Origin: JAWWBN01 sp033720955
Lineage (GTDB): Bacteria > Acidobacteriota > Thermoanaerobaculia > Multivoradales > JAHEKO01
Length of the DNA: 27,533 nt
Assembly: GCA_033720955.1 (NCBI GenBank)
Contig: JAWWBN010000022.1
Location: 1 to 27,533 of the forward strand
Reading direction: 5' to 3'
Under the pieces are notes generated by a model. That model had not been told where the DNA came from. It saw only the letters and a program-made list of their open reading frames with translations, and did not search any database. A program made the position numbers and the translations under genes. This document shows, in pieces, positions 1 through 7,294 of this stretch. Each line of letters begins with the position of its first letter. Position 1 is the first letter of the stretch.

Positions 1-435
1 AACCAAGGTCTGCTGGCTTGGAAAGTAGTCTGTACAGCCGAGACCGCCGCAAGGGCGGCGAACACGAGAATTCACTCTCTGCACCTCGCCTGGAACCGAG
101 GCTTGGTCTATCGAGTCTTTGGTGAACTCCACCTGGCAGAGAAAGAACTACGGCGTGCTCAAGAAGGTTTAGCCTCTGCACGGCTACCCTTTCAGTACGC
201 TCTCGTTTCTCTTGACCTTGCCTGCGTGCTCATTCCTAGCGGTAACTTGGCCGAGGTCAAGGAGCTTGCGCAACAGGCCTACGAGATCTTTCAAGCCGAA
301 GGGATCGAGGAGAGGGCCCTGGCGGCGGGTCTGGCCTTCCACCGGGCCGCCGAGGCCGAGCGCCTCACTCAGGAGATGGCGCTGGAGCTCACGGACTTCC
401 TGGTGCGCTACCGATATCGCCAGGATCACCCTTAA
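1..435 (+). CDS. TPR-like protein, C-terminal fragment (5' truncated by window edge)
   Basis: The reading frame is open from the first base and ends at TAA 433-435, so this is the last 144 codons of a larger gene whose start lies outside the window. The visible part is all alpha-helical, with TPR-like spacing of small and large residues (for example ALVSLDLACVLIPSGNLAEV, then a helix containing YEIFQAEGIEERALAAG). From memory, this ending resembles the C-terminus of TPR proteins that occur in many copies in Acidobacteriota, but I cannot name a function. An in-frame TTG at 103 is not a convincing start because the frame is open and coding-like upstream of it. The first 240 bases are about 55% GC by hand count, well below the rest of the window, and use codons such as AGA, CTA, GTA and TCT that neighbours avoid. 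It converges on the oxidoreductase gene, 44 nt away. Confidence 0.7.
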   Translation, partial: NQGLLAWKVVCTAETAARAANTRIHSLHLAWNRGLVYRVFGELHLAEKELRRAQEGLASARLPFQYALVSLDLACVLIPSGNLAEVKELAQQAYEIFQAEGIEERALAAGLAFHRAAEAERLTQEMALELTDFLVRYRYRQDHP

Positions 436-479
436 GGAGCTTGGGCGGAGGCCCCACGCGCCGGGACCACCCAACCCCC

Positions 480-1460
480 TCACTCCGCCGGGTACCGCAA
501 CCCCCACTCCGCGCGGATCCGGTCCATCGTCTCCATCAGCCTGAGCGACCGGTCCAGGGGCAGGATCTCGCTCTCGGTCCTCCCGGCCGCCAGACAGCGG
601 CCGACCTCCGCCGCCTCGTGGGGATAGCCGTTGCCTTCGTACGGGTGGTCCTCCTCCCACCGGCGGTCGCCGATCGCGACCGTCAGCCGCTGGGGGTGCC
701 AGAAGGGGTCGTGGAGCCTGGCCCAGCCCGCCGTGCCCGCGACCAGCGCCTCGTTGGGGGTCCGGAGGCGGTTGGAGCTGGTGACGATCGCCAGCCGGCC
801 GGCGCCGTAGTCGAGGACGACGCCCGAGCGCTCGTCCACGCCTGTGGGGCCGAGATGGGCGAGGGTGGCGATCCGCTCCGGAGCGCGGGCGAAGACCTCG
901 TCGGCGACCAGGAGAGTGTAGATCCCGAGGTCGAGCAGGGCGCCGCCAGCCAGCGAGGGCTCGAAGAGACGGCTGCCCGGCCGACGCTCGGCGCGGAAGC
1001 AGAAGTCGGCGCGAACCATCCGCGGCTCCCCCAGGTCTCCCGACGCCAGCAGCTCGCGCAGCCGGAGCACCGCGGGAAGGAAGCAGGTCCAGATGGCCTC
1101 CATCAGGAAGAGCCGGCGCTCCCGCGCCGCGGCGACCATCTCGCGCGCCTGGGCGGCGTTGACGGCCAGCGGCTTCTCGCAGAGCACCGCCTTCCCCGAC
1201 TCCAGGCAGAGCAGGGTGTCGTCGCGATGCGATGTGTGGGGCGTGGCCACGTAGACCGCCTCGACCTCGGGGTCGGCGGCCAGCGCCTCGTAGCTGGCGT
1301 GACGACGAGCCACGCCATGCTCGTCGCCGAAACGGTCGGCGGTCTCCTGCCGACGCGAGCCGACGGCGACCAGCCGCGCCCCGGCCGCCCGGCCGAGCCC
1401 CCGGGCGAAGGCCCCGGCGATCTTGCCGGTGCCCAAGATGCCCCAGCGGGTTCTCGTCAT
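480..1460 (-). CDS. Gfo/Idh/MocA-family NAD(P)-dependent oxidoreductase
   Basis: This is a 326-residue cytoplasmic dehydrogenase. The N-terminus has a Rossmann dinucleotide motif (GILGTGKIA, residues 8-16). The family's EKP motif with the catalytic Lys lies at 95-97, and GGALLDLGIY at 172-181 forms the C-terminal active-site strand and helix. The segment MEAIWTCFLPA (120-130) resembles the subfamily containing dimeric dihydrodiol dehydrogenase and NADP-dependent D-xylose 1-dehydrogenase, so an aldose or related sugar is a plausible substrate; this is family-level inference. The frame extends upstream to 1580, but those 40 residues are low-complexity Gly/Arg and look non-coding. The ATG at 1460 begins directly before the Rossmann fold and has a G-rich leader. 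It lies 116 nt downstream of the esterase gene on the same strand and may share its transcript. Confidence 0.85.
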   Translation of the reverse strand: MTRTRWGILGTGKIAGAFARGLGRAAGARLVAVGSRRQETADRFGDEHGVARRHASYEALAADPEVEAVYVATPHTSHRDDTLLCLESGKAVLCEKPLAVNAAQAREMVAAARERRLFLMEAIWTCFLPAVLRLRELLASGDLGEPRMVRADFCFRAERRPGSRLFEPSLAGGALLDLGIYTLLVADEVFARAPERIATLAHLGPTGVDERSGVVLDYGAGRLAIVTSSNRLRTPNEALVAGTAGWARLHDPFWHPQRLTVAIGDRRWEEDHPYEGNGYPHEAAEVGRCLAAGRTESEILPLDRSLRLMETMDRIRAEWGLRYPAE

Positions 1461-1576
1461 GGCGTGTGGACCCCCGCCCGGGCAGCCCCACGGTCCCACC
1501 TCGCTCTCTCCGCCCTCCGGCTCCCCATTCCGACCTCCTCGCCCCGAGTCTCTCACCCCGGGCACGAGGCTCCGCC

Positions 1577-2686
1577 TCACTCGACCGCCAGCCGCTCACC
1601 GATCCAGGGCAGCACGACCTCCTCCAGCCTCCGCCTCACCTCCTGGCGGTGGTCGCCGGCGTAGACGTCCAGCAGAAAGGGGATGCGCTCCTCGCCGAGC
1701 CGGCCGGCCAGCTCCAGCGAGCCGGTGGGGATGTGCAGAAACTGGTCGCCCAGACCCACCCCGAGACCCAGGCCGCGCAGGCTGCGCAGCGCCTCGCGCG
1801 AGGCCCCCACCCGGCGCACGGGGAGCCGGTCGAGATAGCGGTCGTAGGCGGTGTCGTCGAGCACCGTCTCCCCCCGGACCAGGTCGAAGGGGAAGTCGAC
1901 GTGGAGGGGCGGGTTGTCGGGGTCGGGCTGGAAGGCGGCCATCACACCCAGGGCCGCGACGGCGTAGAAATCGTTCCGCTCGAGAAGGGCCGGGAGCTCG
2001 TCCGGGCCCTGCACGCGCGCCGCCCTCTTCCAGGCGTCGTTGCCGAAGCCGAAGTCGTCGGCGGCCGCCAGGCAGCAGGGGCTCATCGCCCAGAGCACCG
2101 AGAAGACGTCCGGCCGGGTCATGCCGAGGTGAAGGGCGCCGTAGCCCCCCATCGAGTGCCCGGCCACCGCCCGGCCCTCCCGCCGCGCGAGGGTGCGGTA
2201 GCCGGCGTCCACGAAGGCCACCAGGTCGCCAGCCACGAAGTCCGCCCAGTTCCCGGTCACGGGAGAGTTGCGGTAGAAGCCGCCGCCGTACCGGTTGCCC
2301 CCATCCGGCATCACCACGATCAGCTCCGGAATCTCGCCGGTCGAGATCAGGTCGTCCAGCAGCGACGGTAGACGGTGGTAGTCGAGCCAGGTCGAGTGGC
2401 TGTCGAAGATACCGTGCAGCAGGTAGACCACCGGATAGCGGCGCGCCGTCTCGAGTGCGTAGCCGGAGGGCAGATAGATGGCCGCCCCCTGCTCCGCCTC
2501 CGTGCCCACCAGGTTGCCGGCCAGGGAGGGCGCCGGCACCCGGACCTCGACGACGCGGCTGCCCGGCGACACGGCGGGCTGCTGGGCTCTACCGGCGTCG
2601 GACGCCGTCAGCGCCCCGGTGAGGCAGGTCAGCAGAGTGGCGGCGAGCCGCGGCACGGCTCGCGGCCTCGAGCTGGGTCGGGTCAT
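1577..2686 (-). CDS. Secreted alpha/beta-hydrolase esterase (putative esterase / CE1-like family)
   Basis: This 369-residue exported esterase has the alpha/beta-hydrolase layout: an oxyanion-hole segment VVYLLHG (86-92), the nucleophile elbow GHSMGG with Ser178, and a late His in AGDH (His346). The acidic residue of the triad is less obvious; Asp314 in GDQ is a candidate. The N-terminus, with Arg residues, then LAATLLTCLTGALTA and a likely cleavage near AGRA, is a signal peptide. The fold is that of the esterase D / carbohydrate esterase family 1 group (PF00756), which includes feruloyl and acetyl esterases. Removal of acyl groups from plant or algal polysaccharide would fit the neighbours, but the substrate is inference. 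I chose the ATG at 2686, not one at 2770, because a GGGAGGAG ribosome-binding site precedes it and the signal peptide starts there. Confidence 0.85.
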   Translation of the reverse strand: MTRPSSRPRAVPRLAATLLTCLTGALTASDAGRAQQPAVSPGSRVVEVRVPAPSLAGNLVGTEAEQGAAIYLPSGYALETARRYPVVYLLHGIFDSHSTWLDYHRLPSLLDDLISTGEIPELIVVMPDGGNRYGGGFYRNSPVTGNWADFVAGDLVAFVDAGYRTLARREGRAVAGHSMGGYGALHLGMTRPDVFSVLWAMSPCCLAAADDFGFGNDAWKRAARVQGPDELPALLERNDFYAVAALGVMAAFQPDPDNPPLHVDFPFDLVRGETVLDDTAYDRYLDRLPVRRVGASREALRSLRGLGLGVGLGDQFLHIPTGSLELAGRLGEERIPFLLDVYAGDHRQEVRRRLEEVVLPWIGERLAVE

Positions 2687-2886
2687 GGCTCTCCTCCCGT
2701 TCGTCGGTTCCTCCCCAGCTACGGGCGGCGGCTCGGTGGGGTTGCGATGGGCACGATCTCCTCCGGACATGAACCTCCGCGCAGCCCGGACGGCGAACCA
2801 GGGGGCCTGGTAGGCGGCCCCACGCTGGGCGGCGTGTCAGAATGGGGGTCGGCCGACGCGATTCGTCCACCGGCCCGGAGGTCGCG
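2687..2886. other. Divergent intergenic region between esterase and membrane-protein genes
   Basis: This is the largest gene-free stretch, about 200 nt. It must hold the promoters for the minus-strand esterase/oxidoreductase pair and the plus-strand membrane protein, 178-residue protein and GH16 unit. It carries the esterase ribosome-binding site at the left edge and GGAGG (2877-2881) for the right-hand gene. A -10-like CAGAAT (2838-2843, plus strand) matches four of six consensus bases, but I find no good -35 partner. I see no LacI-type palindrome like the one at 20132 and no hairpin followed by a T-run. Confidence 0.5.
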
Positions 2887-3792
2887 ATGAACGCATGGAG
2901 ACCGGCTCTCACCCTGGTCAAGATCCTCGGGCTCGCCGTGGCGCTCATGGTCTCGAGCGGCATCGGCTCGACCCTCCTCCCCGCGTCGGCGACGGCGCCG
3001 ACGGGCGAGGAGGGAGCGGCGGGTGCCCCCTCGGGGGGCTTCCTGGCCCTGGTGGCGGCCCTGATGCTGGCGCAGACGATCGCGCTCGCCCTGCCGGTGC
3101 TCGCGGCGCGGTGGCACGGCTGGCGGCTCGTCGGCGCCGTCTTCCTGCTCCATTTCGGAACCGTTACCTTCCTGAGCCAGGTCGAGACGCTGGTCTACCT
3201 GGGCGACCGGCTGGGCGGGGAGATGGTCGGTGGGCTCTTCCTGATGGGGCTCTTCACCGCCGCGCTCTTCGCGCCGCTCCCGGTTCTCGTCCTCGGCCGG
3301 TGGAGGCCGTCGCCCGAGGCGCCGGACCGCCCACCCGCCACCTCTCTCGACGGATGGCCCTGGAAGAGCGCCGTCGGTGGTCTGCTCTTCGTGGCGCTCT
3401 ACTACCTCTTCGGCTACTACGTGGCCTGGCGCACGCCGGAGGTGCGGGAGTTCTACGGCGGCACCGACCCGGGCAGCTTCCTCGCGCAGATGGCGAGCGT
3501 CATGGAGGGCACTCCATGGATGCTGCCCTTCCAGCTCGCCCGCGGCCTGCTCTGGGTGGCCCTCGCGGTGCTGGCCATGCGCATGATGCGCGGCCCGCTG
3601 TGGAGGGTCGCCCTGTCGGTATCGATCCTCTTCGGGGTGCCGGCGCTCTATCTGCTGCTGCCCAACCCCCTGATGCCCGACCCGGTGCGGATGGCGCACC
3701 TCCTCGAGACGGCCCCCTGCCAGTTCCTCTTCGGCGCGCTGGTCGTCTTCCTCTTCCGGCGGCGCACGGCGGGTAGCATCGGGGACGGATGA
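2887..3792 (+). CDS. Polytopic inner-membrane protein, function unknown
   Basis: This 301-residue protein has about eight hydrophobic segments. The first lies near residues 8-30; others include GGFLALVAALMLAQTIALAL, VGGLFLMGLFTAALFAPLPV, SAVGGLLFVALYYLFGYYVA and a C-terminal pair around GVPALYLLLPNPLMP and FLFGALVVFLFRR. Loops are short; one carries REFYGG. I know of no catalytic motif in it, and from memory similar proteins in Acidobacteriota are annotated only as hypothetical. I chose the ATG at 2887 because GGAGG lies 5 nt upstream and the first membrane segment follows; an upstream in-frame ATG at 2842 would add 15 polar residues without a ribosome-binding site. Its TGA overlaps the ATG of the next gene (ATGA, 3789-3792), so the two are probably translationally coupled. 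Confidence 0.75.
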   Translation: MNAWRPALTLVKILGLAVALMVSSGIGSTLLPASATAPTGEEGAAGAPSGGFLALVAALMLAQTIALALPVLAARWHGWRLVGAVFLLHFGTVTFLSQVETLVYLGDRLGGEMVGGLFLMGLFTAALFAPLPVLVLGRWRPSPEAPDRPPATSLDGWPWKSAVGGLLFVALYYLFGYYVAWRTPEVREFYGGTDPGSFLAQMASVMEGTPWMLPFQLARGLLWVALAVLAMRMMRGPLWRVALSVSILFGVPALYLLLPNPLMPDPVRMAHLLETAPCQFLFGALVVFLFRRRTAGSIGDG

Positions 3793-4325
3793 GGACGACC
3801 GGTCGGAGAGGAGCAACTTGCCCCCGGGGAGCTCCCGGCCTCGCCGCGGGCCTGATCCTGGCGGCCCTCGTCGCGATGACGGCGACGCGGCCCGCCCCCG
3901 CCGTCGAGATCTCCACCACCCACCATGTTCTCGAGAAGCCGGCCAAGCCCAAGAAGGTCGACGCCACCCTCTACCTGCCCTTTCTCGACCAGGCCCGGAG
4001 AGATTCGGCGTCCCGACCGCGCCGTGTCGAGTGCGCCGTCACGACCCGCGGCGCGCGGGGGCCGCTGCCCGGAACGGGCCGGCTCGATCTCGCCCTCGTG
4101 GGCGCCACGGGCACCGGCGCCGCCTGGCGCGGCGCCCTGCTGCCGGCCGCCCTCGACACCTCCGGGCGGGCGGTCTTCGAGGCCGGCGACCTCGACGCCC
4201 TGCTCGACGCGGCGCTGTCGGCGGGTGTCGAGCCCGAGCTGATCGAGGTCACCTTCGCCGGCGGCCGGGGCAAACGGATCGAGACGGTGACCATCGGCTG
4301 CCTGCGCGAGCCGGCCGAGGAGTAG
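3789..4325 (+). CDS. Secreted 178-residue protein homologous to the C-terminal domain of the adjacent GH16 enzyme
   Basis: The N-terminus is a signal peptide (LAAGLILAALVAMTATRPAPA, residues 18-38, cleavage probably near APA). The mature protein of about 140 residues aligns along its whole length with residues 300-436 of the GH16 protein encoded 14 nt downstream. Both start with a KP/RP-K-KKV-A-(T/S)L element, continue with VECAV or VRCAV, then a TGRLDLALVG or TLRLELVG strand, AAWRG or AGWRG, and an acidic Leu-rich helix, and end with a Cys strand. The two cysteines are conserved (Cys82 and Cys171 here, Cys342 and Cys430 in GH16) with almost equal spacing, which suggests a disulfide. I recognise no named family; it is probably a beta-rich binding or attachment module. 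The start overlaps the previous gene's stop by 4 nt, and its TAG is embedded in the next gene's ribosome-binding site. Confidence 0.8.
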   Translation: MRTTGRRGATCPRGAPGLAAGLILAALVAMTATRPAPAVEISTTHHVLEKPAKPKKVDATLYLPFLDQARRDSASRPRRVECAVTTRGARGPLPGTGRLDLALVGATGTGAAWRGALLPAALDTSGRAVFEAGDLDALLDAALSAGVEPELIEVTFAGGRGKRIETVTIGCLREPAEE

Positions 4326-4339
4326 GAGGACCGATCCCG

Positions 4340-5650
4340 ATGCGGTCCGCTCGGCGAACGCCTGTCGCCCCCCAACCGGCCGCGTCGGGACCGCGGCTCG
4401 TGGCCGGGTCGCTGGCCGGCCTCCTCGCCGTCCTCGGGCTCCTCGCTCCCGCGGCCGCGGACGCCGCCTGCGACCGCATCCCCTGGTGCGAGCTGGTCTG
4501 GTCGGACGAGTTCGACGGCGACGCGCTGGATCTCTCCAGATGGCAGGTCCAGACCGGCGACGGCACGGCGGAGGGGCTGCCCTCCGGGTGGGGCAACAAC
4601 GAGCTGCAGTGGTACCAGGCGGCCAACGCCACCGTCGCCGACGGCGTCCTCACCGTGACCGCCCGCGAGGAGACCGTCGGCGGCTTCGCCTACACCTCGG
4701 CGCGGATCCGCTCGCTGGGCCGGGGCGACTTCACCTACGGGCGCTTCGAGATGCGCGCCCGCATGCCCGTCGGGCAAGGCCTCTGGCCGGCCTTCTGGAT
4801 GCTCCCCAGCGCCTCGCGCTACGGCGGCTGGGCGGCGAGTGGCGAGATCGACATCGTCGAGCTGCTCGGCCACGAGCCCGACCTGATCCACGGCACCATC
4901 CACTTCGGCGGCGAGTGGCCGGCCAACACCTCCCGCGCCACCGACTGGCGGCTCGCGGGCGGCGACTTCCACGACGGCTTCCACCTCTTCGCCGTGGAGT
5001 GGGAGCCCGGGGAGCTGCGCTGGTACGTGGACGACGTCCACTACGGCACCCAGAGCGAGTGGAGCTCGACCGGCGGCCCCTACCCCGCCCCCTTCGACGC
5101 CGACTTCCACCTGCTGCTGAACCTCGCAGTGGGCGGGAACTGGCCGGGACCGCCCGACGCGTCGACCCGCTTTCCCCAGGAGCTGGTGGTGGACTACGTG
5201 CGGGTCTACCAGAGCGCCGCGGCCCGGGGGACCCAGGCGGCCACCGCCAGCCTCTTCTACGACCGGCCTCAGAAGCTCAAGAAGGTGCGCGCCTCGCTTT
5301 CGACGGTCTTCGAGAACCAGGCCGTCAAGCGCGACCGTCCCCGCGACGGGCGTCTCGTCCGCTGCGCCGTGCGGGCGCGCGGGCCCAAGGGACGGGTGGC
5401 GCCGCAGGGAACGCTCCGCCTGGAGCTGGTCGGCGAGCTACGGGGCGCCGGCTGGCGCGGCGACCCGGCGACCGTCGTTCTCGACGCCGACGGCCGCGCC
5501 GAGCTCGACGCGGAGACCCTGGCCGAGCTGGTGGAGCAGGCGGCGACCGGGGGCGCCTCCATCGAGCGGATCGCCGTCGCGTACTCGGGCTCCGGCAAGG
5601 CGAAGGTCTCCGAGCTGGACCTGGACTGCTGGCAGCGGCCGGCGGGCTAG
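4340..5650 (+). CDS. Secreted GH16 endo-beta-glucanase (laminarinase-like) with a C-terminal accessory domain
   Basis: This is a 436-residue extracellular or periplasmic glycoside hydrolase. The signal peptide covers about residues 1-43 (LAGLLAVLGLLAPAAADA). The GH16 catalytic domain spans about 52-290: it opens with LVWSDEFDG, and the active-site motif GEIDIVE places the nucleophile at Glu169 and the acid/base at Glu174, with Asp171 between them. HGTIHFGG (184-191) and NLAVGGNWPG (261-270) are typical of bacterial beta-1,3(4)-glucanases of the laminarinase group. Residues 300-436 form a second domain homologous to the protein encoded just upstream. The frame is open back to 3818, but I chose the ATG at 4340 because AGGAGGA (4324-4330) lies 9 nt upstream and the signal peptide starts there. 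Its TAG overlaps the stop of the convergent symporter gene. Confidence 0.92.
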   Translation: MRSARRTPVAPQPAASGPRLVAGSLAGLLAVLGLLAPAAADAACDRIPWCELVWSDEFDGDALDLSRWQVQTGDGTAEGLPSGWGNNELQWYQAANATVADGVLTVTAREETVGGFAYTSARIRSLGRGDFTYGRFEMRARMPVGQGLWPAFWMLPSASRYGGWAASGEIDIVELLGHEPDLIHGTIHFGGEWPANTSRATDWRLAGGDFHDGFHLFAVEWEPGELRWYVDDVHYGTQSEWSSTGGPYPAPFDADFHLLLNLAVGGNWPGPPDASTRFPQELVVDYVRVYQSAAARGTQAATASLFYDRPQKLKKVRASLSTVFENQAVKRDRPRDGRLVRCAVRARGPKGRVAPQGTLRLELVGELRGAGWRGDPATVVLDADGRAELDAETLAELVEQAATGGASIERIAVAYSGSGKAKVSELDLDCWQRPAG

Positions 5651-7281
5651 CCGGTGAAGTAGAGCCAGACCGCCGCCACACAGGCCGCCACCAGGAGCGA
5701 CAGCCAGAGATCGGCGCGTCGCCAGGCGGGGCTCGACGGGGCGAGATCCGGCGTCGCCTCGGTGGACTCCTCCGCCGTGGCGAAGGTCAGGCCTGCGATC
5801 TTCCGGCGCGGCGGCTCCGGGGTCAGGAGGCTCACCACCACCAGCACCACCGAGCAGACCAAGAAGAGCAGCACGGCGAAGTGCAGGAAGTTGACGTCGG
5901 CGTAGGTGAAGAGCGCGCCCTCCAGCGACGGCTTGTAGATCTCGGCCACCAGCCGCCCCATACCGAGCACGAAGCCCGTGACCAGCGAGGCGATGGCGCC
6001 GCGCGCGTTGACCCGCTTCCAGGCGATGCCGATCAGGAAGACGGCAGCGATCGGCGGCGAGATGTAGGCCTGCACGCTCTGCAGGTAGACGTAGAGCTGC
6101 CCCGAGATGTACTTCATCAGGGGGATCCAGGCCAGCCCGAAGCCGACCAGGATCGCGGTCGCGATCTGCCCCACCCGCACCAGCCGGCGCTCCGAGGCCC
6201 CGGGGTGGAGCTTGCGGTAGATGTCCCAGGTGATCAGCGTCGAGCAGGAGTTGAAGACCGACGAGAGAGAGCTCATCAGCGCCGCCAGCAGACCCGCCAC
6301 CACCAGGCCGCGCAGACCGGCCGGCAGCAGCACTCCGATCAGGGTGGGCAGCGCCTGGTCGGGCTGCTCGAGGGCGATCCGCCCCTCCTGCGCCAGCGCA
6401 TAGGCCACCACGCCCGGGATCACGAAGATGAAGAGGGGGAGCACCTTGAGGAAGCCGCCGAAGATGGTTCCCCGCCGCGCCTGGTCCTCGCTGGGCGCCG
6501 AGAGCACGCGCTGGACGATGAACTGGTCGGTGCACCAGTACCAGACCCCCAGGATGGGCGCCCCGAAGAGCACTCCCGTCCAGGGGAAGTTGGGGTGGTC
6601 GGCGGGCAGCCACATGTCGAAGAAGGAGACGTCCACCGCGGCCCGAAGAGCGCCCCAGCCGCCGAGCTCGGAGAGACCGATCAGGGTCACCAGCACGGCG
6701 CCGCCCACCAGGACGAACATCTGGACCATGTCGGTGTAGAGCACCGCTCTCAAGCCGCCGAAGACGGTGTCGACGCCGGTGGCCACCACCGCGACCAGCG
6801 CCCCGGTCCAGAAGTCGATCCCCATCAGCGACTCGAAGACGATGCCCCCGGCGGCGATGGTGACCGAGATCTTGGTCAGCACGTAGCCGACGATGGAGAT
6901 GACCGCCAGGTACCAGCGGGCGCCCGACGAGTAGCGCCGTTCCAGGAACTCCGGCATGGTGAAGACGCCGCTCTTCAGATAGAAGGGCACGAAGACCCAG
7001 CCCAGCAGCAGCAGGATCAGCGACGCCAGGATCTCGAACTGACCCACGGCGACGCCGCCGGCGGCGCCCGACCCGGCCAGACCCACCAGGTGCTCGGAGC
7101 CGATGTTCGAGGCGAAGAGGGAAGCCCCGATGATGAACCAGCCCACGTTGCGGCCGGCCAGGAAGTAGCCCGCCGAGGTCTCGCGGGTCGCCTCGCGCCG
7201 AGTGGCCCAGAAGGCCACGCCGAAGACGACCCCGAAGTAGAGAACGATCAGCAGCCAGTCCAGCGTCGCGAGTTGTCCCAC
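5647..7281 (-). CDS. SGLT-type sodium/sugar symporter (SSS family), copy 1
   Basis: This 544-residue inner-membrane transporter has the many hydrophobic segments of the solute:sodium symporter family. Several motifs match animal SGLT1-type carriers: ASNIGSEHLVGLAG (57-70), with Asn59 and His64 at the positions of SGLT1 Asn78 and His83; Glu83, equivalent to SGLT1 Glu102; GGLRAVLYTD (175-184); WYWCTDQ (247-253); and the Na-site helix MSSLSSVFNSCST (336-348). It should import a monosaccharide with Na+. The start is GTG at 7281: AGGAGG (7289-7294) lies 7 nt upstream, and the residue aligns with the start of the second copy. It follows the xylulokinase gene after 13 nt, and the ribosome-binding site directly follows the kinase stop codon. 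Its own stop overlaps that of GH16. Confidence 0.93.
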   Translation of the reverse strand: MGQLATLDWLLIVLYFGVVFGVAFWATRREATRETSAGYFLAGRNVGWFIIGASLFASNIGSEHLVGLAGSGAAGGVAVGQFEILASLILLLLGWVFVPFYLKSGVFTMPEFLERRYSSGARWYLAVISIVGYVLTKISVTIAAGGIVFESLMGIDFWTGALVAVVATGVDTVFGGLRAVLYTDMVQMFVLVGGAVLVTLIGLSELGGWGALRAAVDVSFFDMWLPADHPNFPWTGVLFGAPILGVWYWCTDQFIVQRVLSAPSEDQARRGTIFGGFLKVLPLFIFVIPGVVAYALAQEGRIALEQPDQALPTLIGVLLPAGLRGLVVAGLLAALMSSLSSVFNSCSTLITWDIYRKLHPGASERRLVRVGQIATAILVGFGLAWIPLMKYISGQLYVYLQSVQAYISPPIAAVFLIGIAWKRVNARGAIASLVTGFVLGMGRLVAEIYKPSLEGALFTYADVNFLHFAVLLFLVCSVVLVVVSLLTPEPPRRKIAGLTFATAEESTEATPDLAPSSPAWRRADLWLSLLVAACVAAVWLYFTG

Positions 7282-7288
7282 GGGCTTT

Positions 7289-7294
7289 CCTCCT
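7289..7294 (-). promoter_or_regulatory. Ribosome-binding site fixing the GTG start of symporter copy 1
   Basis: On the minus strand AGGAGG lies directly after the TAG of the xylulokinase gene (7295-7297) and 7 nt before the GTG at 7281. It decides the start because no ATG in this frame is suitably placed before the first membrane segment. Confidence 0.8.

Noticed and set aside
184..1599. Alternative minus-strand frame over the oxidoreductase and the TPR fragment
   Set aside because: It is Arg/Gly-rich without domains; the frame at 480-1460 carries the Rossmann and EKP motifs.
3818..4339. Upstream extension of the GH16 frame
   Set aside because: It would overlap the secreted 178-residue gene in another frame and would bury the signal peptide; the AGGAGGA site supports the ATG at 4340.
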